Positions 44,737 through 53,541 of a stretch of 64,000 nt of DNA are shown here, piece by piece; position 1 is the first letter of the stretch, and every line of letters begins with the position of its first letter. The notes beneath the pieces were generated by a model. That model searched no databases, was not told the DNA's origin, and saw only the letters and a list, made by a program, of their open reading frames with translations. The translations under genes and the position numbers were made by a program. The DNA comes from Pelosinus baikalensis (lineage in GTDB: Bacteria > Bacillota > Negativicutes > DSM-13327): the NCBI RefSeq assembly GCF_020819555.1, contig NZ_JAJHJB010000019.1, positions 38,893 to 102,892 of the forward strand, in the 5' to 3' direction.

Positions 44737-46029
44737 TTGGAAAGAGTTATTCAATTTCTCGAAAGACACCTCCTTCCAGTTGTAAGAATCATTGCGGAGC
44801 AGCGACATTTACAAGCCTTACGGGATGGGATTGTTTCCACGGTTCCCCTATTATTGATTGGATCTTCTTTTTTAATTTGTGCATTTCCGCCCATACCTTA
44901 TCTTGCCAGATTGGTAGATCCTTATGTTAGTGCTTTATTGACCGTTGTGAATGCTACTTTTGGCATTATGGGACTGGTTGCCTCTTTTTCAATCGCCTAT
45001 GCTTTGGCCGCTTCTTACGCCATTGATGCTCTCTCTTCCGGATTGCTGAGTGTTTCTGCATTTATTCTTGCTTCGCCTTTCACGAAGGAGGGGCATATTG
45101 ATTCAGGATTAATGGGGAGTAAAGGATTATTTGTTGCCATGATTATCGGGCTTTTAGTTGTAGAAGTTCAGCGTTTCATGATTAAAAAGAACATCATTAT
45201 TAAAATGCCCGAAGGTGTCCCTCTCTCTGTAGGGCGCTCTTTTGCAGTCTTACTGCCCGGCGTTGTGATTTTAGTCAGTATCTTTATCATCAATGTAATG
45301 CTAGCAAAAATAGAGGAAGGATCGATCCCGGAAGTGATTAATCGAGTGGTTACAGCTCCCCTCTTACATCTTGGAGGTACATTGCCTGCCGTGTTAATCG
45401 CTGTGTTTGCCATTCAACTGTTGTGGTGTTTTGGCATTCATGGACAAGCTTTAGTGGGAACAGGGGTTATGGCTCCGATTTGGTTAGCCTTTACACAGCA
45501 AAATGCGGTGGCAAAAATGGCTGGTGAAGCGGTTCCCAATATTATTTGCCAGCAATTTATTGATGTCTTTATCTTAATTGGTGGTTCTGGTACCACTCTT
45601 GCATTAGCAGTATTATTGTTTACGACAGTAAAATCCAATCAATTAAAAGCATTGGGAAGAACTTCCCTTTTACCAGGAGTTTTCAACATTAATGAACCGA
45701 TTATTTTTGGCATTCCAATTGTAATGAATCCAATCATGATTATTCCTTTTATTGTGGCTCCATTACTATGTATCATAACAACCTATTTATTTATGACCTC
45801 AGGATTTGTTGATAAGCCTTATGCCCTAGCGCCTTGGACCACCCCGGCCTTTGTCAGTGGTTTCTTAGTTACGGGGGATTGGAAAGGGACTGCACTGCAA
45901 GTATTAAATTTTATCATTTCCGGTATTATTTATTACCCTTTCCTAAAAATATGGGATGAAAATAAGGTAAAAGAAGAACAAGAGCAAATCAGAGCTGAGC
46001 AAATGAATACCCAGCTACCCCAGGAGTAA
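44737..46029 (+). CDS. celB: Second PTS lactose/cellobiose-family EIIC
   Basis: Closely related to the IIC at 37537-38826, with the same EQRHLxALRDGI start and an NINEPIIFGIPIVMNP loop. Start TTG 44737 aligns with the ATG of the first copy and lies 8 nt after AAAGGAGTG; the ATG at 44713 is upstream of this site. The 430-aa permease heads a second IIC-IIB-IIA set, 92 bp after the activator gene and without an obvious promoter of its own, so it is probably read through from the activator transcript. Confidence 0.9.
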   Translation: MERVIQFLERHLLPVVRIIAEQRHLQALRDGIVSTVPLLLIGSSFLICAFPPIPYLARLVDPYVSALLTVVNATFGIMGLVASFSIAYALAASYAIDALSSGLLSVSAFILASPFTKEGHIDSGLMGSKGLFVAMIIGLLVVEVQRFMIKKNIIIKMPEGVPLSVGRSFAVLLPGVVILVSIFIINVMLAKIEEGSIPEVINRVVTAPLLHLGGTLPAVLIAVFAIQLLWCFGIHGQALVGTGVMAPIWLAFTQQNAVAKMAGEAVPNIICQQFIDVFILIGGSGTTLALAVLLFTTVKSNQLKALGRTSLLPGVFNINEPIIFGIPIVMNPIMIIPFIVAPLLCIITTYLFMTSGFVDKPYALAPWTTPAFVSGFLVTGDWKGTALQVLNFIISGIIYYPFLKIWDENKVKEEQEQIRAEQMNTQLPQE

Positions 46030-46104
46030 AATTGCTTTTTAAGGTGGATTTGCCGCAGATGAAGAAGCAGGCACACGTAAAATAAGCAATACAAGGAGGA
46101 CGAG

Positions 46105-46413
46105 ATGAATATTTTACTGGTATGTTCATCAGGCATGTCGACAGGTCTCTTAGTGGATAAAATGCTTATGGAGGGAGAGAAACGTAATATTCAAGATCTA
46201 AAGATTGTCGCTTGCTCCGTTGATGAAATAGAGAAATATATCAGCAACTACGATGTAGTGCTGGTTGCGCCACAAATTCGTTATAAAGAAAAATATATTT
46301 ATGCGTTAGCGATGTCAAAAAATAAAGGGTATGCCATTATTGATGGGGTGCATTACGGACTTGTAGACGGGAATAAAATCCTGGATCAAGCCTTTGGAAT
46401 AATGGGGAAGTAA
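46105..46413 (+). CDS. celA: Second PTS lactose/cellobiose-family EIIB
   Basis: The 102-aa protein begins MNILLVCSSGMSTGLLVDKM with the phospho-accepting Cys, and has APQIRYK and HYGLVDG like the first copy. ACAAGGAGGAC precedes the ATG. It partners the preceding IIC and following IIA. Confidence 0.92.
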   Translation: MNILLVCSSGMSTGLLVDKMLMEGEKRNIQDLKIVACSVDEIEKYISNYDVVLVAPQIRYKEKYIYALAMSKNKGYAIIDGVHYGLVDGNKILDQAFGIMGK

Positions 46414-46434
46414 CGGGATTTTGAGAGGTGTAAT

Positions 46435-46779
46435 GTGGACAAAGAGCAAATTGTATTTACCATCATTCTACATGCAGGCAATGCACGCAGTTATTGCTTT
46501 GAAGCTCTAGCGTTAGCTCGCGAGGGGAAACATACAGAAGCATCAGCGCGTCTTGGTAAGGCTACCCAGGAACTAAAAAAAGCACATAGTATGCAATTTG
46601 ATTTATTACAAGCCGAAGCAAATGGTGAAAAACAAGAAATGAGTTTATTATTAATTCATGCCCAGGATCATCTAATGAACGCATCCTTAGCGAAAGATTT
46701 AATTAAAGAGCTGATTAGTATGGTGCGTGAAAAACAGCTTAGTTCTGTAGGGATGAATAACGTGGAGCAGGGAGAATGA
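46435..46779 (+). CDS. celC: Second PTS lactose/cellobiose-family EIIA
   Basis: The GTG start follows GAGAGGTG. The 114-aa protein has FTIILHAGNARSYCFEAL and the active-site HAQDHLM, and is longer than the first copy by a C-terminal tail (KQLSSVGMNNVEQGE). It closes the second PTS set; a promoter and a terminator hairpin follow. Confidence 0.92.
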   Translation: MDKEQIVFTIILHAGNARSYCFEALALAREGKHTEASARLGKATQELKKAHSMQFDLLQAEANGEKQEMSLLLIHAQDHLMNASLAKDLIKELISMVREKQLSSVGMNNVEQGE

Positions 46780-46861
46780 AATCAAAGGCATTGATCCTAG
46801 ACTTGTGATAAATGCACAAGAATAATTGATATTGCTATGAATATCTCACAATGGCTTTCTG

Positions 46862-46890
46862 TTGACTGACTTGTAAGAGTCTGTTATTCT
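46862..46890 (+). promoter_or_regulatory. Sigma-A-type promoter upstream of the aldehyde dehydrogenase gene
   Basis: TTGACT (46862-46867) and TATTCT (46885-46890) with a 17-nt spacer. A terminator hairpin lies 43 bp downstream, inside the predicted leader. Confidence 0.6.
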
Positions 46891-46932
46891 AAAAAAAACA
46901 ATATAATTCCTACAAGGAATTGGTAGTCAATG

Positions 46933-46978
46933 GAGACTGAAAAATCATGTATAGGAAGCATGATTTTCAGTCTCTTTT
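46933..46978 (+). terminator. Terminator or attenuator in the leader of the dehydrogenase gene
   Basis: GAGACTGAAAAATCATG pairs with CATGATTTTCAGTCTC, ending in TTTT. It either ends the PTS transcript or, because the promoter at 46862-46890 precedes it, acts as an attenuator. Confidence 0.8.
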
Positions 46979-47086
46979 GTACGATCAAAGAACATCGTGT
47001 TTTGCTTGCAAAAAAGAACTAGGGTTTCGCCGTTTCTGTTGTGTGGCAAAATCCAAATTTTCTAATGTGGATAAGGAGGTAGTAAG

Positions 47087-48505
47087 GTGAAAGAATATGG
47101 TTTATTTATTAATGGCGAATGGAAAGTAACAGATGAAAAGATTGGTATCGTGAGTAAAGCAACAGGCAGTGAGGTTGCCTTGATTTCCGTGGCCGGTGAG
47201 GCAGAAGTAAAGGACGCGGTCGATGCTGCTGAAAAGGCATTTAAAACAATACATATAGAGCCATATCGGCGTTATGAAATATTAATGAAAGCTAGCCGAA
47301 TTCTCATGGAGAAGCAGAAACAAATGGCAGAATTCCTTGTACAAGAAGTGGGAAAACCCATCAAAGAAGCTATGGCTGAAGTGGCGCGGGCAGAACAAAC
47401 ACTGATTCTGTCTGCTGAAGAAGCAAAGCGGATGACTGGTGAAATGGTGCCCTTGGAAGGAGCACCCGGCTGCGATAACCGATGGGCTTTTACAATGCGG
47501 ATTCCTGTAGGGGTTGTTTGCGCCATTACACCATTTAATTTTCCTCTTAATTTAGCCTGCCATAAGATCGGTCCGGCTCTCGCCGCTGGAAATTCAGTGG
47601 TGTACAAACCAGCTACCGTGACTCCTTTATCGGCAGTGCTGTTATGCGAAATTTTTGCAGAAGCAGGGTTGCCTGATGGCTATCTCAATTTGTTGACAGG
47701 GTCGGGTGCCAAACTTGGCAAACTGTTGACCGAAGAACAGCGAATTGGTTTTTACAGTTTTACTGGCAGCCCTGCTGTCGGGAAGACTTTATTGCAAAAT
47801 GCAGGGTTTCGCCGTGTAGCTCTTGAGCTAGGGTCAAACTCGGCAAATATTGTTCATCACGATGCGGATATTAAACTGACGGCAGGATTGTGCGTCAAGC
47901 ATGCCTTTGCGAATGCAGGTCAAGTTTGCATATCCTGCCAGAGAGTGTATGTCCATCGCAGTGCCTATAAAGAATTCTGCGATGAGGCAGCAATACACAC
48001 AGAGCAATTAGTTATGGGCAATCCATTTGATCCTGCTACGGACATTGGCCCCATGATCAGTGAAGCAGAAGCAATCAGAGCAGAAGAATGGGTGAATGAG
48101 GCGATCTCTCAAGGAGCGAGAGTACTTGCAGGCGGCAAACGCCGTGGAACTTGGTTTGAGCCTACCATTTTAACCGATGTGCAGCATGGTATGAATATTG
48201 TGAGTATGGAAGCCTTTGCACCTGTTTTTTCCATTGTACCTTATGATGAGATTGAGGAAGCCATTGATTTGGTGAATGCTTCTATATATGGACTGCAAGC
48301 AGGTGTATTTACGAATTCCTTAGAGATTGCCAGACTTTGCGCTATGAAAATTGAGACTGGCGGGGTTATCTTCAATGATGGGGCGACCTTCAGGACGGAT
48401 AACATGCCTTATGGCGGCATTAAGGAAAGCGGTATTGGTCGAGAAGGTCCACAGTACGCAGTGAAAGAAATGACAGAAGAGAAATTAATCGTTTTCAAAT
48501 TTTAG
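47087..48505 (+). CDS. Aldehyde dehydrogenase, probable succinate-semialdehyde type
   Basis: The 472-aa NAD(P)-dependent enzyme has ITPFNFPLNLACHKIGPALAAGN, the catalytic Glu in LELGSNSANIV and the catalytic Cys in NAGQVCISCQRV, and ends in the PYGGIKESGIGREG region. The GTG start follows AAGGAGGTAGT. With a GABA aminotransferase and an amino-acid permease downstream, oxidation of succinate semialdehyde is the likely job; CISC and LELGSNS also occur in lactaldehyde/glyceraldehyde-3-phosphate-type members, so the substrate is not settled. Confidence 0.85.
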   Translation: MKEYGLFINGEWKVTDEKIGIVSKATGSEVALISVAGEAEVKDAVDAAEKAFKTIHIEPYRRYEILMKASRILMEKQKQMAEFLVQEVGKPIKEAMAEVARAEQTLILSAEEAKRMTGEMVPLEGAPGCDNRWAFTMRIPVGVVCAITPFNFPLNLACHKIGPALAAGNSVVYKPATVTPLSAVLLCEIFAEAGLPDGYLNLLTGSGAKLGKLLTEEQRIGFYSFTGSPAVGKTLLQNAGFRRVALELGSNSANIVHHDADIKLTAGLCVKHAFANAGQVCISCQRVYVHRSAYKEFCDEAAIHTEQLVMGNPFDPATDIGPMISEAEAIRAEEWVNEAISQGARVLAGGKRRGTWFEPTILTDVQHGMNIVSMEAFAPVFSIVPYDEIEEAIDLVNASIYGLQAGVFTNSLEIARLCAMKIETGGVIFNDGATFRTDNMPYGGIKESGIGREGPQYAVKEMTEEKLIVFKF

Positions 48506-48544
48506 TAAATTGAAGGTTTTCAAATTGATAGGAGGATGCCAGTT

Positions 48545-49783
48545 ATGATCAGCTGCCGGGAAATAATGAATTTACCTTCTCTAACCAAGCTTACTCTTGT
48601 GGCTGGAAAGTCAGGTTTGGATCGATTGGTGCGTTGGGTCCATTTTATTGATCTGCCTGACGTGATTCCCTGGGTGCAGGGCGGAGAACTCCTGATTATC
48701 ACTGGTATCGGCTTGAATGGTGATGAAAATAAGCTCAAAGAGATAGTGCAAGGAATTATAAAGAAGAAGCTGGCTGGGCTGATTATTAATATTGGTCCTT
48801 ATATCAAAGCGGTCCCTGTTGAGGTTATCAATTTAGCAGACCAAGAGAACTTTCCTATTTTTGAACTTCCCTGGGAAGTAAAACTCATTGAGGTAACGCG
48901 GGAAATATGCGGTCATATTGTCATGAAGCAAACAGAGCAGCGCTCCATAAAAGATTTTTTGGAACAACTGCTGCTTTGTCCTCTGGAGAACCCTGAAGTA
49001 TTAATTCAGCGGGCGGCTTATTACGGCTATGACTTGGCAAAACCTCACCAGGTAGCCATCCTAAGTCCAGACTGTTTGGCTGCATTTCTGCAGACGCAAA
49101 AGGCAAGAGGCGAAAAAGCCTTAGTAGCTCTTAAGGTACGTTTTGAACAAATTGTCCATGAGGTTTTGACGGCACAAGGCAGAAAAATTCTGCAAATGCT
49201 ATGGGCAGATGATATTGTTCTCTTAGTGCCCTATGAGGATGAAAGTACAGGGGGACATCATAACATTAGGATTTTAACTCAGATATTGGAAAAACTTGCA
49301 GTTAAAATGCCAGGCTTAGGATTTACTGTTGGTTTAGGCGGCAGATTTGAAAGTTTGCAAGCTGCCAGACAAGGTTATCTCCAGGCCGTTAAGGTTCTGC
49401 GCTTTGCTAAATTAAAGAAGGCTTCTCGGTCTATATATGCTTATGAACAGCTAGGAATCTATAAACTGCTATTTGAGATTGAGCCTGAGAAACTGGCAAT
49501 GTATTATCAGGACGTAATTGAACCCCTTAATGCATATGATGGTAAACATCACATGGATATGGTTTCTAGCTTGTTTGTATATTTTGAAGAAAATTGTAAT
49601 GCTGTAAAAACAGCTAAACGACTGTATGTGCACCGTAATACTCTTGATTATCGCTTGAAAAAAATTGAGGAAATCACTGGAAGGAGCTTAGATGACCCTT
49701 ATGATCGCCTGACGCTGCAGCTAGGGGTTATTGTGGGAAAACTGCTGACGAGTGAGATTTTTCCTAATGTATTGCGAGAATAA
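48545..49783 (+). CDS. PucR-family transcriptional regulator
   Basis: The ATG at 48545 lies 9 nt after GGAGG (48531-48535); the ATG at 48536 touches that site and cannot be used efficiently. The 412-aa protein has the PucR N-terminal domain (VRWVHFIDLPDVIPWVQGGELLIITG), a central GGDEF-like domain and the C-terminal helix-turn-helix NAVKTAKRLYVHRNTLDYRLKKIEEITGRSL. PucR proteins are cytoplasmic ligand-responsive activators of purine or amino-acid catabolism. Lying inside the GABA gene group, it probably controls gabT and the permease. Confidence 0.88.
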   Translation: MISCREIMNLPSLTKLTLVAGKSGLDRLVRWVHFIDLPDVIPWVQGGELLIITGIGLNGDENKLKEIVQGIIKKKLAGLIINIGPYIKAVPVEVINLADQENFPIFELPWEVKLIEVTREICGHIVMKQTEQRSIKDFLEQLLLCPLENPEVLIQRAAYYGYDLAKPHQVAILSPDCLAAFLQTQKARGEKALVALKVRFEQIVHEVLTAQGRKILQMLWADDIVLLVPYEDESTGGHHNIRILTQILEKLAVKMPGLGFTVGLGGRFESLQAARQGYLQAVKVLRFAKLKKASRSIYAYEQLGIYKLLFEIEPEKLAMYYQDVIEPLNAYDGKHHMDMVSSLFVYFEENCNAVKTAKRLYVHRNTLDYRLKKIEEITGRSLDDPYDRLTLQLGVIVGKLLTSEIFPNVLRE

Positions 49784-49850
49784 AAGAAAACTAAGTATAG
49801 AATGTGAGGCTTTCCTAGAAGCTCTATATGGTTCATTCATAGGACAAGTG

Positions 49851-49955
49851 AATACATCACAAAAAAGCACAAGATATTCTGTGATCTGTTCACATAGACG
49901 CAGACTGACATCTGGTGGTAGTATTCATATATAAACCAAATGCGAGTGATGTATT
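49851..49955. promoter_or_regulatory. Widely spaced inverted repeat upstream of gabT
   Basis: AATACATCAC (49851-49860) and GTGATGTATT (49946-49955) are perfect reverse complements 85 bp apart in the gap between the PucR gene and gabT, so are candidate binding sites for that regulator. Confidence 0.5.
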
Positions 49956-49962
49956 TAGCAAT

Positions 49963-50006
49963 GGCGCTGAATGTATATCTGATGAGATATATTCAGTGCC
50001 TTAATT
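49963..50006 (+). terminator. Hairpin with T-rich tail just before gabT
   Basis: GGCGCTGAAT...TATATCT pairs with AGATATATTCAGTGCC (49963-50000) with small bulges, followed by TTAATTTTT. It may end the pucR transcript or attenuate gabT. Confidence 0.6.
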
Positions 50007-50028
50007 TTTAATGCTAGGGGGCTTTACA

Positions 50029-51348
50029 ATGAGTATTGCAGAAACTAAGACAGAAAAATTGATTCAGAGAAAAAACAATGCAGTTGCGAGGGGAATAGCC
50101 AATTCCACAGGTGTTTTTGTAGAGAAAGCCAGCGGAGCGGTGATTACCGATGTAGAGGGTAGAGAATTTCTTGATTTTTATGCAGGTGTAGGGGTTTTAA
50201 ATGTTGGGCATTGCCCAGAACCTGTGGTGAAGGCCATACAAAAACAAGCAGAGCAATTACTTCATTCGTTCTTTGCTATCGCTATGTATGAACCATATGT
50301 AGAGTTGGCAGAAAAAATGAATTCCTTGATGCCGGGCGGGTCTTTGAAAAAGACCATGTTTGCCAACAGTGGTGCGGAAGCCGTGGAAAATGCGGTCAAA
50401 ATTGCTCGCCATGCTACAAAAAGAACAGGAATTATTTCTTTCGAAGGCGCATTCCATGGGCGTACATTTATGACCATGAGTCTTACTAGCAAGGTGAAGC
50501 CCTATAAATATGGTTTTGGACCTTTTGCCCCAGAAACTTACAAGGTGCCTTCCGCTTACTGCTATCGCTGTCATTATCGTTCCACCTATCCAGGCTGTGG
50601 TATGCACTGTCTAGAAAATTTTGAACGGTTTTTTACGGCGGAAATTGATGCGGAGCATATTGCCGCTATGATTATTGAACCGGTGCAGGGCGAAGGTGGT
50701 TTTATTGTACCGCCGCCAGAATTCTTGCCAGGTCTTAAGGCGATTTGTGAAAGTAAAGGAATCTTGTTTATTGCAGATGAGGTACAAACAGGGTTTGGCC
50801 GTACTGGAAAAATGTTTGCCATTGAAAACTGGGGAGTGGAACCTGACATAATGACTACGGCAAAATCCATTGCTGCCGGTATGCCTCTCAGTGCTATTAC
50901 TGGAAAGGCTGAATACATGGATGCACCTGATGCTGGAAATATTGGCGGGACCTATGGTGGGAATCCCTTAGCTTGTGCGGCTGGTTTAGAAACCATAAAG
51001 TTTATTGAGGATAACAACCTCTGTAGTCGGGCTGCACAAATAGGCAGCACAACGATGAAGAGACTGAAAGCATTGCAGGAAAGATGCACTGTTGTTGGTG
51101 ATGTGAGAGGCGTCGGTGCGATGATTGGGATTGAGCTGGTTAAAGATCGGCAAACGAAAGAACCAGCCAAGGAAATTACGAGTAAGGTTGTGAAATATTG
51201 CTTGGAGCAAGGGGTAATGTTAATCAGTGCTGGAATTTTTAGTAACGTAATTCGTTTATTGATCCCTCTAGTGGTTACGGATGAACAGCTGGATCGTGGA
51301 CTTACTGTTTTAGAGCAAAGTATCTTAAAGGCGGCGAAAGAAGGCTAG
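50029..51348 (+). CDS. gabT: 4-aminobutyrate aminotransferase
   Basis: ATG 50029 follows AGGGGGC; the ATG at 50011 precedes this site. The 439-aa class III PLP enzyme has the FANSGAEAVENAVKIARHAT phosphate-site segment, FHGRTFMTMSLTSK, IIEPVQGEGGFIVPP, the DEVQTGFGRTGK loop and the PLP-binding Lys in TTAKSIAAG. It converts GABA plus 2-oxoglutarate to succinate semialdehyde and glutamate. A CYRCHYRSTYPGCGMHC cysteine cluster in the middle is found in some bacterial GabT proteins. The neighbouring dehydrogenase and permease complete a GABA pathway. Confidence 0.9.
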   Translation: MSIAETKTEKLIQRKNNAVARGIANSTGVFVEKASGAVITDVEGREFLDFYAGVGVLNVGHCPEPVVKAIQKQAEQLLHSFFAIAMYEPYVELAEKMNSLMPGGSLKKTMFANSGAEAVENAVKIARHATKRTGIISFEGAFHGRTFMTMSLTSKVKPYKYGFGPFAPETYKVPSAYCYRCHYRSTYPGCGMHCLENFERFFTAEIDAEHIAAMIIEPVQGEGGFIVPPPEFLPGLKAICESKGILFIADEVQTGFGRTGKMFAIENWGVEPDIMTTAKSIAAGMPLSAITGKAEYMDAPDAGNIGGTYGGNPLACAAGLETIKFIEDNNLCSRAAQIGSTTMKRLKALQERCTVVGDVRGVGAMIGIELVKDRQTKEPAKEITSKVVKYCLEQGVMLISAGIFSNVIRLLIPLVVTDEQLDRGLTVLEQSILKAAKEG

Positions 51349-51369
51349 TATAACAGCATATTTGCAAGC

Positions 51370-51416
51370 AAAGGCGCTTGTCGGCAACTGGTAAGGTTGT
51401 TGATGAGCGCCTTTTT
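51370..51416 (+). terminator. Terminator-like hairpin between gabT and the permease
   Basis: AAGGCGCT-TGTCGGCAAC pairs with GTTGTTGATG-AGCGCCTT, followed by TTTTTAT. The permease start is only 26 bp on, so this may modulate it. Confidence 0.8.
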
Positions 51417-51441
51417 ATATAAAAAAAGGAGGCGAACCGAT

Positions 51442-52851
51442 ATGAAAGAACAATTCTTACATTTAGAGAAAGAAAACTTAAAAAAGGATCTCAAAAATAG
51501 GCATATTCAATTAATTGCCATTGGTGGTGTTATTGGTGTTGCACTATTTATGGGTTCTGCTCAAGCAAGTAAGATGGCAGGTCCAGCCCTTACTTTAGCC
51601 TATGCTCTTGGGGGTATCGTCATGTATTTCGTACTGCGTGCCCTTGGTGAGGTTGCTGTAGAACATCCTGTTGCTGCATCATTTGCTGGTTACGCACGAG
51701 CTTTTTGCGGACCATTAGTATCCTTTATTACTGGATGGACCTACTGGTATCAATGGGTCGTGTTAGCTATGTGTGAAATTTCGGCAGTAGGCATGTATAT
51801 GAAATATTGGGCACCGGATATACAGCAATGGATTCCGGCACTCATTTGCCTGGCTGTAATTCTTGCCATTAACCTAGTTTCTGTTAAATACTATGGTGAG
51901 TTTGAATTCTGGTTTGCACTGATTAAAGTTGTGACGATTATAGCCATGCTCCTTGTTGGTTTTGCAATGATACTCTTTGGATTTGGTAATGATGGTGTGG
52001 CAATTGGCTTTTCCAACTTGTGGACTCATGGTGGCTTTATGCCCTTTGGCTGGACGGGTGTATCCATGGCTTTGGTTATGGTCGTATTTGCTTATTCAGG
52101 AGTGGAACTTATCGGTATCACCGCAGGTGAAGCCGCTGACCCGGAAGCCTCTCTTAAATCCGCCATTGATAAGGTATTCTGGCGGGTCCTGGTGTTTTAT
52201 GTTGGTTCAATGGTAGCCATACTATCAATATTTCCTTATGAGACGCTGCCGAAAGGTGTGAGTCCTTTTGTAATGATATTTGAGAAAGCAGGTATTCCCT
52301 ATGCGGCGTCCATTATAAACATTGTCATTATTTCTTCTGCTGCTTCTTGCTTAAATAGTGGTATGTATGTTTGCGGACGTATGCTATACGGTCTGGCTTT
52401 AAGGAACGAAGCTCCCGCATTTTTAGGTAAACTCTCTGCTAATCAGGTTCCCGCCAATGGTATATTAGTCTCCAGTGGGGTTTGTCTAATTGGTGTCTAC
52501 TTGAACTATGCGTCTCCTGACAGCGTCTTTTATTATATGTCTGCGATTACGACAACAGGCTGCATGTGGACTTGGTCTTTAATTATGTATATTCAGTTCA
52601 AATGGCGCAAAAGTCTAAGCAGCGAGGCAATTGCCAATCTGAAATATCCTATGCCGTGCTACCCATATGCCAATTATGCAGTAGGGGCATTTATGCTTGC
52701 AGTAACACTGGGTATGGGGTACGATCATGATAATTTAGTTGGTTTATATGTTGCTCCTGTCTGGTATGGTGGTCTTTTTCTTCTATATAAATTATTCAAA
52801 ATAGGTGAAGCCCAGCAAAAGGCTGATTTGAGCATTCAGACGGAATGGTAA
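51442..52851 (+). CDS. APC-family amino-acid permease, probable GABA permease
   Basis: ATG 51442 lies after AAAGGAGGCG, the longer start at 51397 having none. The 469-aa protein has twelve predicted helices, starting LKNRHIQLIAIGGVIGVALFMGSA, the AAT/GabP-type amino-acid binding motif, and FAYSGVELIGITAGEAADPE in helix 6-7. It is a proton-coupled importer of the GabP/AnsP/ProY group. The substrate is inferred as GABA from gabT and the aldehyde dehydrogenase. Confidence 0.85.
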   Translation: MKEQFLHLEKENLKKDLKNRHIQLIAIGGVIGVALFMGSAQASKMAGPALTLAYALGGIVMYFVLRALGEVAVEHPVAASFAGYARAFCGPLVSFITGWTYWYQWVVLAMCEISAVGMYMKYWAPDIQQWIPALICLAVILAINLVSVKYYGEFEFWFALIKVVTIIAMLLVGFAMILFGFGNDGVAIGFSNLWTHGGFMPFGWTGVSMALVMVVFAYSGVELIGITAGEAADPEASLKSAIDKVFWRVLVFYVGSMVAILSIFPYETLPKGVSPFVMIFEKAGIPYAASIINIVIISSAASCLNSGMYVCGRMLYGLALRNEAPAFLGKLSANQVPANGILVSSGVCLIGVYLNYASPDSVFYYMSAITTTGCMWTWSLIMYIQFKWRKSLSSEAIANLKYPMPCYPYANYAVGAFMLAVTLGMGYDHDNLVGLYVAPVWYGGLFLLYKLFKIGEAQQKADLSIQTEW

Positions 52852-52895
52852 ATTGACAATCTAAGATTACATGAGGTGTTCATTGTAAGCAGCAA

Positions 52896-52943
52896 AAATC
52901 CTGAGGAAATTCTAATGCTGAATTTCCTCAGGATTTATTTTTT
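52896..52943 (+). terminator. Strong terminator after the permease
   Basis: AAATCCTGAGGAAATTC and GAATTTCCTCAGGATTT form a perfect 17-bp stem followed by a T-rich run. Confidence 0.92.
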
Positions 52944-52999
52944 TCTCTCCCGATGTAAGGTAGAATAGTTGCTTCTTAGCATTGTTACGTTATATCCAG

Positions 53000-53086
53000 C
53001 TATTGTGGTATTCTAGCAAACATATGCACCAATACTCCTAAAGTGACTGCACCAATTACTGCCAATCCATATAAAAGAACTAACAT
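53000..53086 (-). CDS. 28-residue membrane protein
   Basis: Reading the minus strand, GAGGAGG lies 6 nt before ATG 53086. The product is one hydrophobic helix (LVLLYGLAVIGAVTLGVLVHM) ended by FARIPQ. A perfect ribosome site with an uninterrupted membrane helix argues that it is real. It is too short for a family assignment; comparable small proteins serve as regulatory subunits of pumps or transporters. Confidence 0.6.
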   Translation of the reverse strand: MLVLLYGLAVIGAVTLGVLVHMFARIPQ

Positions 53087-53168
53087 AGTATACCTCCTCA
53101 AAGCAAGTTGAAACAATACAGTATTCTATGCGGCTACTTGCGAATTGATACATGTACATTCAAAAAAA

Positions 53169-53192
53169 CGTCTGCCTTATATAAGGCAGACG
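53169..53192 (-). terminator. Terminator downstream of the 40-residue membrane protein
   Basis: CGTCTGCCTTATATAAGGCAGACG is a perfect palindrome followed, on the minus strand, by seven T (53162-53168). It lies 25 bp beyond the stop of the gene at 53218-53340. Confidence 0.85.
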
Positions 53193-53217
53193 AAATGTAA
53201 AAGTTGTATCAACAATG

Positions 53218-53340
53218 CTATGATAAAGGGAGATCAAATAATTCACGATACTCGGAAAGAATACTAAATTGATACAAGTACATCAAAATAAATAGAATTG
53301 CAAATAATAAGAAGAAAATAGTAGTGGATTTGTCAGACAT
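53218..53340 (-). CDS. 40-residue membrane protein
   Basis: From ATG 53340 the product begins MSDKSTTIFFLLFAILFILM and has one membrane helix with a short polar tail ending DLPLS. A longer in-frame start at 53415 exists, but CAGGTG 7 nt before 53340 and the hydrophobic start favour the short form. The terminator just downstream supports a real transcript. Function unknown. Confidence 0.5.
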   Translation of the reverse strand: MSDKSTTIFFLLFAILFILMYLYQFSILSEYRELFDLPLS

Positions 53341-53541
53341 ACGAATCACCTGCACTTCTTGCTTAACATCTACTACAAGCATATCAGCTTTTATGTGAGT
53401 GTATATTATGTTCATGTTATGAATGGATTAAATTTTATGTTTAGAAAGAGACTCTTCAATTCCTTTTTGCCTGATTATCGGCTATAATTATACTATTAAT
53501 GATTTTCATATAATAAATATGAGTAAAAGGCGGCTAACTTT

